From positions 1 through 6,753 of the forward strand of contig CAKQVV010000086.1 of NCBI GenBank assembly GCA_934277845.1: a stretch of 6,753 nt of DNA. Direction: 5' to 3'. Below, in pieces: positions 1-3,474 of the stretch. The notes below the pieces were generated by a model that was not told the origin of the DNA, ran no database searches, and saw nothing but the letters and a program-made list of their open reading frames with translations. The DNA comes from an uncultured Clostridia bacterium (GTDB lineage: Bacteria; Bacillota; Clostridia; Christensenellales; Pumilibacteraceae). Position 1 is the first letter of the stretch. The number at the start of each line of letters is the position of its first letter. A program made the position numbers and the translations under genes.

Positions 1-357
1 CGTCCAGATTACCAGCAGGAGAACCACCGCCATGGTGGGCAGTGCGCGCAGCACCGACACGAGCGGCGAGAGAAGCCGACCGAGCGGCTTGAAAAAGTAC
101 GAGATAAGCGCGAGGACGAGCGCGCCGGCGAGCGAAACCGAAAACGCGAAAATCGCTCTTGCGACAGTCGAGCCGAACGCCGCCCAGAACCGTTTTTCGC
201 CCAGCACCGCAATCAACCTGTCCAGCGTGGCAAAAGGCGCGGGCAGTATAAATTCGCTGTCCGCGGCGATTGCCGCACAGTACCATATAACCAGTACGAT
301 TGCGATGACGGCTATAGGGTAAGCCGCGGTTTTGAGAATTTTCGCGCTATTTTGCAA
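1..357 (-). CDS. ABC transporter permease, NitT/TauT (SsuC/TauC-like) type, 5' part only
   Basis: This is the inner-membrane channel subunit of an ABC importer. The gene runs off the window at position 1, leaving 119 codons. No ATG is available: an in-frame stop lies at 384-382, and the best start is TTG at 357, preceded by GAGG at 369-366 with 8 nt spacing. The visible protein has a hydrophobic first segment (about residues 11-31), then the family signature ILPAPFATLDRL (37-48). A second stretch beginning STVARAIFAFSVSLAGA (63-79) continues as a membrane segment to about residue 89. The hallmark P-L-V-S-V-L-R-A-L-P-T-M-A (98-110) leads into a third segment ending in V-I-W. These match BPD_transp_1 permeases for sulfonates, nitrate, taurine or thiamine precursors. 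The C-terminal half with the EAA loop is missing. It follows the substrate-binding gene at 690-1727 on the same strand and is presumably its partner; an ATPase gene is expected further downstream. The family call is firm, the substrate unknown and the TTG start likely. Confidence 0.85.
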   Translation of the reverse strand, partial: MQNSAKILKTAAYPIAVIAIVLVIWYCAAIAADSEFILPAPFATLDRLIAVLGEKRFWAAFGSTVARAIFAFSVSLAGALVLALISYFFKPLGRLLSPLVSVLRALPTMAVVLLLVIWT

Positions 358-389
358 TATTTCGTCCTCGGGTTTAGTTTTTTATAAGT

Positions 390-419
390 ATTATAACTTG
401 CTCCATGTGGGAGATTTCA
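390..419 (-). promoter_or_regulatory. possible weak promoter for the permease gene
   Basis: Reading the minus strand, a perfect TATAAT lies at 395-390, which would start transcription near 383, some 26 nt before the TTG start of the permease. The -35 region is poor: TGAAAT at 419-414 with an 18-bp spacer. The permease sits 332 bp after its presumed partner gene, so a private promoter is plausible. A chance TATAAT in AT-rich DNA is equally possible. Confidence 0.3.
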
Positions 420-487
420 CGCGGGATGCTTGTGCATTTGCTTCTCGGATGACGGTGAAAAAACGAAAGTGCACGTTCGATTTTATT

Positions 488-540
488 GACAATCCCTCAG
501 TCGCTACGCGCCGGCTCCCTTTACACAAGGGAGCCTTTTT
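488..540. repeat. dispersed palindromic repeat (MITE/REP-like), CCCTCAGTC...GGCTCCCTT family
   Basis: The segment begins with GACAATCCCTCAGTC and contains a perfect 9-bp inverted repeat, GGCTCCCTT (513-521) and AAGGGAGCC (527-535), with a 5-nt loop, followed by TTTTT (536-540). From memory, sequences with this layout (CCCTCAGTC, a variable small palindrome, then a GGCTCCCTT...AAGGGAGCC hairpin) recur in intergenic DNA of gut Clostridia. That recognition has not been checked here. On the plus strand it has the form of an intrinsic terminator. On the minus strand, which carries the neighbouring genes, there is no T-run after the stem, so it should not stop the operon transcript. It lies in the non-coding gap between the binding-protein and permease genes. 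Confidence 0.6.
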
Positions 541-583
541 GCGGTTAAAATTTTAAAATAGAATGTATAGTTTAACTGTTTCT

Positions 584-650
584 CGTCATTCAGAGGAACA
601 ACGGTATTGTCCTGCCATAAAGGGCAATACCGTTGTGACGTGGAATCCCC
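584..650. repeat. second palindromic repeat with a long hairpin in the binding-protein/permease gap
   Basis: The core is a perfect 12-bp inverted repeat, ACAACGGTATTG (598-609) and CAATACCGTTGT (625-636). It extends inward by three more pairs, one of them G-T, around a 9-nt loop. The flanks CGTCATTCAGAGGAAC (584-599) and GTGACGTGGAATCCCC (635-650) resemble a widespread family of bacterial intergenic repeats that start GTCATTCTGAG and end GAATCCC (recognition from memory). No T-tract follows on the minus strand, so it is not a classical terminator. It begins about 40 nt after the stop of the substrate-binding gene. A stem there could protect the 3' end of that mRNA, as REP hairpins do after malE, which would favour excess binding protein over permease (inference). 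The other parts of 358-689 show no coding potential I can support. Confidence 0.55.
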
Positions 651-689
651 TGCACGGAACGAATGATCGACTTTTTTGCCGGTATAATC

Positions 690-1727
690 TTACGCGAAGA
701 ACGCGTCGGAAACGACGGAAGCGGAACCGGGAGTGATTTCGCGGATCTTCGCGATATAATCGTTTACTGTGTTTTTAGCGGCAGCGGCCTTTTCCAGGCG
801 GATATTGCAACCCGTGACGGCGGCCTCGCTGAGTGCCGGACCGCTGAGTGTGGTTTGTTTGCCTTCTTCGAAGTGGTTGCTGACGGCAGCAGCCGCGTCC
901 GCGCCGTGAGTTTTTACCCACTCGGCGGACTCTTCGAGCGCGGAGTAGAGCGCGGTCATAAAGGTTTCGTCGCGGAGAAGATCGTTTTTCACGACGAGCA
1001 CCGCTTGCGGATAACCGTTTTCGCCCCACAGCGTCTGCAGACTCATGTTGACTTTCGCACCCGTCTTTTTGGTTACGTTCGTCACCGCAGGCTCGGGAGC
1101 CACGACGTAATCGTAAGTGTTCACTGCCGCCGCAACGCCCGTACCGTCGATGCCGACGAGCGTGACTTTGCCGTCGGTCGCCTTGTCGCCCGCGCTGCCG
1201 TCGACGTATTCTATCGACGCTTTTTTCAGCAGAGATTTGAATGTAAGTCCGGGTACGTTTTCTCTGTTCACGACCGCTACGACTTTGCCTTTGAGATCGT
1301 CGGGTGTCGCCGCGTCGCCCTTGCCGATGACGAACAGGTTGCCGTGAGTAAGCACCGCCGCCATCTTGTACTTGTCGCCGTTGCCGCAAAGTTTACTTGC
1401 GGCGTTGACGGGCAGTACCGCCATGGTAGCGGTTTGTTTCTGGACGTAAGTACCGATAGTAGTCGCGTCGACCACGGTATAGGTGAGATCGGTCTTGCCG
1501 AGTTTGTTATCGTCGTGCATAAGTTTGGCAAAGCCCAGCGCGGGCGCGCCGTCGGGCATATACACCGAAATCGCCGAAGTATACGAGTAAGCAGGCTTGT
1601 TGTTGCCCGGGGTAGTGCCTGGATCGGGGGGGATATTCGGGGTAACGGGGTTTGATCCGCACGCGGCGGAAACCGCTCCGACTACGAGCGCGAGCATAAG
1701 GCATAAAAAGATACGCAGTTTTTTCAT
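690..1727 (-). CDS. ABC transporter substrate-binding lipoprotein, NMT1/TauA-like (NitT/TauT family)
   Basis: This 345-residue extracytoplasmic solute-binding protein of an ABC importer is probably anchored by a lipid. The ATG at 1727 is chosen because AAAGGAG lies just upstream; an in-frame ATG 12 codons earlier would place that site inside the coding sequence. The N-terminus is a lipoprotein signal: KK, a hydrophobic core, then S-A-A-C with the modified cysteine at residue 23. Ser at -3 is less usual than Leu. A Pro/Gly/Asn linker follows. The mature domain opens with SAISVYMPDGAPALGFAKLM and contains VVDATTIGTYV, a D-D-L-K-G-K segment, NVPGLTFKSLLKK, VGIDGTGVAAAV and VAPEPAV, the pattern of NMT1/TauA-type proteins that bind nitrate, sulfonates, thiamine precursors and similar small ligands. 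The ligand cannot be read from sequence. It sits between a TM1266-like gene (87 bp upstream) and a permease gene (332 bp downstream) on one strand, so it probably belongs to their operon. The family call is firm. Confidence 0.88.
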   Translation of the reverse strand: MKKLRIFLCLMLALVVGAVSAACGSNPVTPNIPPDPGTTPGNNKPAYSYTSAISVYMPDGAPALGFAKLMHDDNKLGKTDLTYTVVDATTIGTYVQKQTATMAVLPVNAASKLCGNGDKYKMAAVLTHGNLFVIGKGDAATPDDLKGKVVAVVNRENVPGLTFKSLLKKASIEYVDGSAGDKATDGKVTLVGIDGTGVAAAVNTYDYVVAPEPAVTNVTKKTGAKVNMSLQTLWGENGYPQAVLVVKNDLLRDETFMTALYSALEESAEWVKTHGADAAAAVSNHFEEGKQTTLSGPALSEAAVTGCNIRLEKAAAAKNTVNDYIAKIREITPGSASVVSDAFFA

Positions 1728-1814
1728 GATATTTTCTCCTTTGAATATGATTTCGTTTATCATTACGGATAGCGTTTCGGGGCAGGAAAAGCCTCGGCGC
1801 GCTCCGCGATACGA

Positions 1815-2063
1815 CTATTTGTTCGAATACAACGCTTTCGCGCCTACGCCGTCCAGCATACCGAGTTTGCCGGTAAGCCCGTTGATTGTGCCGGCGGGCG
1901 CGTCCAGCACCACGCTGATGACGTTTACTTTTTTTTCGTGGTAGGGCAGCCCCATACGCCCCACGATAAACTGCCCGTATTCGTGAAGAAGAGAGTTGAC
2001 CTTTTCCGCGCGGTCGGAGTTTTCCACGATGATCGCGACAACGGCTATTCTGGTGTCTTCCAT
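1815..2063 (-). CDS. TM1266-like small protein, putative [FeFe]-hydrogenase system regulator
   Basis: This complete 82-residue protein begins at an ATG preceded by AAAGGAG with 9 nt spacing. The pattern is that of the TM1266 family (putative iron-only hydrogenase system regulator). An opening beta strand (R-I-A-V-V-A-I-I-V, residues 5-13) is followed by the helix SDRAEKVNSLLHEYG (16-30), then the signature GRMGLPYHEKKVNVIS (35-50), and finally VVLDAPAGTINGLTGKLG (51-68) with a closing strand. Family members are about 80 residues long with a ferredoxin-like, NikR-C/ACT-related fold. They are commonly found beside hydE, hydF, hydG or hydrogenase genes in anaerobes; their molecular role is not established. 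It is the first gene after a structured leader and promoter, and the ABC transporter genes follow. No DNA-binding segment is visible, so any regulatory action would be by ligand binding or protein contact (inference). No hydrogenase gene lies inside the window. Confidence 0.82.
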   Translation of the reverse strand: MEDTRIAVVAIIVENSDRAEKVNSLLHEYGQFIVGRMGLPYHEKKVNVISVVLDAPAGTINGLTGKLGMLDGVGAKALYSNK

Positions 2064-2250
2064 GATTATTATCTCCTTTCGGGCGCGATTGTTTGCGCTC
2101 GCAAAATAATCGGTGAAATATAAAAGAAACTCCCCCGACCGGACTTATGGCTGAGGGAGGGAAATAAATACAGGGAATACCTCGGTATTCCGTTATATCG
2201 TTTTATCGCGCTCCGCCACCGTCAGGACGAACCTTTCGGATCGGGTTTAC
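2064..2250 (-). promoter_or_regulatory. structured 5' leader, candidate riboswitch or attenuator of unrecognised class
   Basis: From the predicted start near 2250 to the ATG at 2063 the transcript has about 187 untranslated nt with ordered structure. These are a GAAA-capped hairpin (2243-2228, one U-U mismatch), a perfect 7-bp hairpin GGAAUAC/GUAUUCC with loop CGAG (2191-2174), and a terminator-like stem (2159-2130) followed by a U-rich tract. The 5' segment CCCGAUCC (2245-2238) can pair, with one bulged U, to GGUCGGG (2140-2134). That segment overlaps the 3' arm of the terminator, so the two helices exclude each other. This is the layout of a transcriptional attenuator. I could not match the conserved cores of the TPP, FMN, cobalamin, SAM, lysine, glycine, fluoride, ZTP, THF, cyclic-di-GMP or T-box classes on this strand. 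The ligand is unknown, and regulation by an RNA-binding protein is equally possible. Confidence 0.5.
2119..2159 (-). terminator. leader terminator (attenuator stem) ahead of the TM1266-like gene
   Basis: On the minus strand CUCCCUC (2159-2153) pairs with GGGGGAG (2136-2130), seven pairs with one U-G. An A-C mismatch and a short GCC/GGU upper stem close an 8-nt loop. UUUCUUUUAUAUUU follows immediately (2129-2116). It stands about 90 nt after the predicted transcription start and 56 nt before the ATG of the gene it precedes, which suits conditional rather than constitutive termination. The interrupted U-tract makes it weaker than the clpB terminator. Confidence 0.55.
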
Positions 2251-2256
2251 GCTAGT

Positions 2257-2285
2257 ATTATATACCGCTTTTAAGATTTTGTCAA
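2257..2285 (-). promoter_or_regulatory. sigma-A promoter of the TM1266-like/ABC transporter operon
   Basis: The minus strand carries a perfect -35 TTGACA (2285-2280), a 17-bp spacer and a perfect -10 TATAAT (2262-2257). Transcription should begin near 2250. The -35 box starts 13 bp after the stop codon of the upstream membrane-protein gene, with no terminator between, so some upstream transcripts may also enter the leader. Such a consensus promoter suggests that control lies mainly in the leader, downstream of initiation (inference). Confidence 0.85.
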
Positions 2286-2298
2286 CGATTTTCGCGCG

Positions 2299-3255
2299 TC
2301 AGTCGGTTATCGTATCGTTTTCCGTTTTTTTGTTCGTATCGTTCATTGTTTCTGCGGCGAGCTTGCTTTGCGGATCGCCGTGGAGCGAATCGGCATATTC
2401 CGCCGTTTCGTCGAGGGCGTAATCTTCGGCGGCTTCTACGGCGTCGACCGGGACGAGCGCGTTCTTTTCAAGTTCTTTTTCAGCCATCAGGCGCGCCTGT
2501 TCGTCGATCTGCGCGGCGGTCATGACGAGTTTGCCGTCGAACCAGCCGGGTTTGAGTTTCATGCCGATGAGAGCATAGGCGCACACGCCGAGGCATCCAA
2601 AGACGTTGACTATCATGTCGCCCATGGTGTCTTTCAGTCCGCTGCCGTAGGGGACGGAACTGATCACGTTGCCGTTTTCGAGAAATTCGACCACGCCGTC
2701 TTTCCAGCGTTGCATGTTGGCGTTGAAGATTCGGTCGGCACCGTACTCGAAGATTTCCCATACGTATTCGGTGGTCATCGTGAAACAGAACGTGAACAGC
2801 ACGATAAAGAACGGCGAGAGTTTAACCTTGTCGGGATTGACTTTGTTGAGCATAAACACGAACGAGAACCCGATAAACGACATGATCACGCCGCTGGTCG
2901 TGTGCAGGATCTTGTCGAAAAGCAGAATATTGTCGTAAGCGCGGAACACCTCGCCCAGCACGAAATGCGCAAAGATAAAGACGTACAGCGTGATCGTAAT
3001 ATAATTCGGCACGTAGATTTTGAATTTTTTCTCCAGAAAAACGGGGATATTCAAACAAAGCAGAGCCATTACGCACATGAAGATCTGGTTTGCGGTGGTT
3101 TCGCTGCCTTCCCGACGGATCAGATAGGTCACCAGCGAAGCGATCGCCGTGAGTGACGTGAGGATTTGCAGAAAAAAGTAAAGGAATTTGTTGCCTTTGT
3201 TTTTCTTTACCAGTTTTTGACGGTATTTGACCGTGAGTTCGTCTATTTGACTCAA
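2299..3255 (-). CDS. DUF2238/YjdF-like multi-pass membrane protein, function unknown
   Basis: The 318-residue product is an integral membrane protein that I place in the DUF2238/YjdF-like group. Translation starts at TTG (3255), with AGAGG 9 nt upstream; no better start is present. After a basic N-terminus (K/R-rich, residues 11-23) there are about six hydrophobic segments near 24-46, 55-74, 84-104, 117-135, 147-163 and 213-233. Polar motifs at the membrane face are typical of the family: DKILHTTSG (114-122), T-E-Y-V-W-E-I-F-E-Y-G (162-172), FNANMQ (177-182) and LKDTMGDM (207-214). The spaced Asp, His and Glu residues look like a buried polar or metal-binding cluster (inference). Residues from about 240 on form a soluble acidic tail rich in Ala, Glu and Asp, beyond the usual core. 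It has its own promoter and is a one-gene unit between clpB and the leader-controlled operon. Its role is not known. Confidence 0.75.
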   Translation of the reverse strand: MSQIDELTVKYRQKLVKKNKGNKFLYFFLQILTSLTAIASLVTYLIRREGSETTANQIFMCVMALLCLNIPVFLEKKFKIYVPNYITITLYVFIFAHFVLGEVFRAYDNILLFDKILHTTSGVIMSFIGFSFVFMLNKVNPDKVKLSPFFIVLFTFCFTMTTEYVWEIFEYGADRIFNANMQRWKDGVVEFLENGNVISSVPYGSGLKDTMGDMIVNVFGCLGVCAYALIGMKLKPGWFDGKLVMTAAQIDEQARLMAEKELEKNALVPVDAVEAAEDYALDETAEYADSLHGDPQSKLAAETMNDTNKKTENDTITD

Positions 3256-3329
3256 ACGCTTGTACCTCTTCTTTATATTATTATACTTATTTTCGTGAAA
3301 AACCCGTGTCTGACAAAAGTTACGGTAGA

Positions 3330-3358
3330 ATTATACCCGATTTTGCTCGGGTAGTCAA
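3330..3358 (-). promoter_or_regulatory. sigma-A promoter with an inverted repeat in its spacer, for the DUF2238-like gene
   Basis: TTGACT (3358-3353) and TATAAT (3335-3330) are separated by exactly 17 bp on the minus strand. The spacer holds ACCCGA (3352-3347), six bases, then TCGGGT (3340-3335), a perfect 6-bp inverted repeat whose last base is the first of the -10 box. A repressor dimer bound there would block RNA polymerase, so this is a candidate operator (inference). The leader to the TTG start at 3255 is about 68 nt. The DNA between this promoter and the clpB terminator (about 3360-3420) shows nothing else I can support. Confidence 0.8.
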
Positions 3359-3420
3359 GCCGATTGATAAAACGCACAGTCAAATGTCATCTAAACTATA
3401 CGGCGCGGAATAAAACGGTA

Positions 3421-3459
3421 AAATAAAAAGCGCTTGCACAGACAGGCGCAAGCGCTTTT
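3421..3459 (-). terminator. intrinsic terminator of clpB
   Basis: A perfect 12-bp inverted repeat, AAAAGCGCTTGC and GCAAGCGCTTTT (arms 3459-3448 and 3437-3426), has a 10-nt loop and runs into TTTTTATTTT on the minus strand. It starts 15 nt after the clpB stop codon and separates clpB from the next transcription unit. The A-run on the other side would also allow some termination of plus-strand transcripts, but no plus-strand gene is present. Confidence 0.92.
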
Positions 3460-3474
3460 CGGCATAACCGTGCG

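Noticed and set aside
332..556. Plus-strand open frame of 74 codons
   Set aside because: It runs over the 5' end of the permease gene and a palindromic repeat, has no recognisable features and no supporting translation signals.
663..1655. Plus-strand open frame of 330 codons opposite the substrate-binding gene
   Set aside because: The minus-strand frame has a signal peptide, lipobox, ribosome binding site and family motifs; the plus-strand translation is rich in Arg, Val, Phe and His, as expected of an antisense shadow.
1728..1763. Upstream ATG extending the substrate-binding protein by 12 residues
   Set aside because: The extension would place charged residues before the lipoprotein signal peptide and put the strong AAAGGAG site inside the coding sequence.
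2119..2159. The leader terminator as another copy of the CCCTCAG dispersed repeat
   Set aside because: Only the short words CTCCCTCAG and GGGAG are shared with the element at 488-540; the second hairpin of that element and its flanks are missing.
2203..2225. GGTGGCGGAGCGCG on the minus strand, faintly like the T-box sequence GGTGGNACCGCG
   Set aside because: It lies only about 30 nt from the transcription start, leaving no room for a specifier stem, and the downstream half of the box does not match.
2140..2250. Cobalamin-riboswitch-like words on the plus strand (GGGAA, CGGT, CCGCCAC, GTCAGGA)
   Set aside because: The order is suggestive, but spacing and paired elements do not fit. No plus-strand gene follows, and the perfect promoter and terminator both point to the minus strand.
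2236..2266. TAATACTAGCGTA resembling the 3' part of a TPP riboswitch (TAATACCAGCGTAGGG) on the minus strand
   Set aside because: It overlaps the -10 box, the CTGAGA half of the motif would have to lie inside the upstream coding sequence, and the expected ACCTGATC stem is absent.
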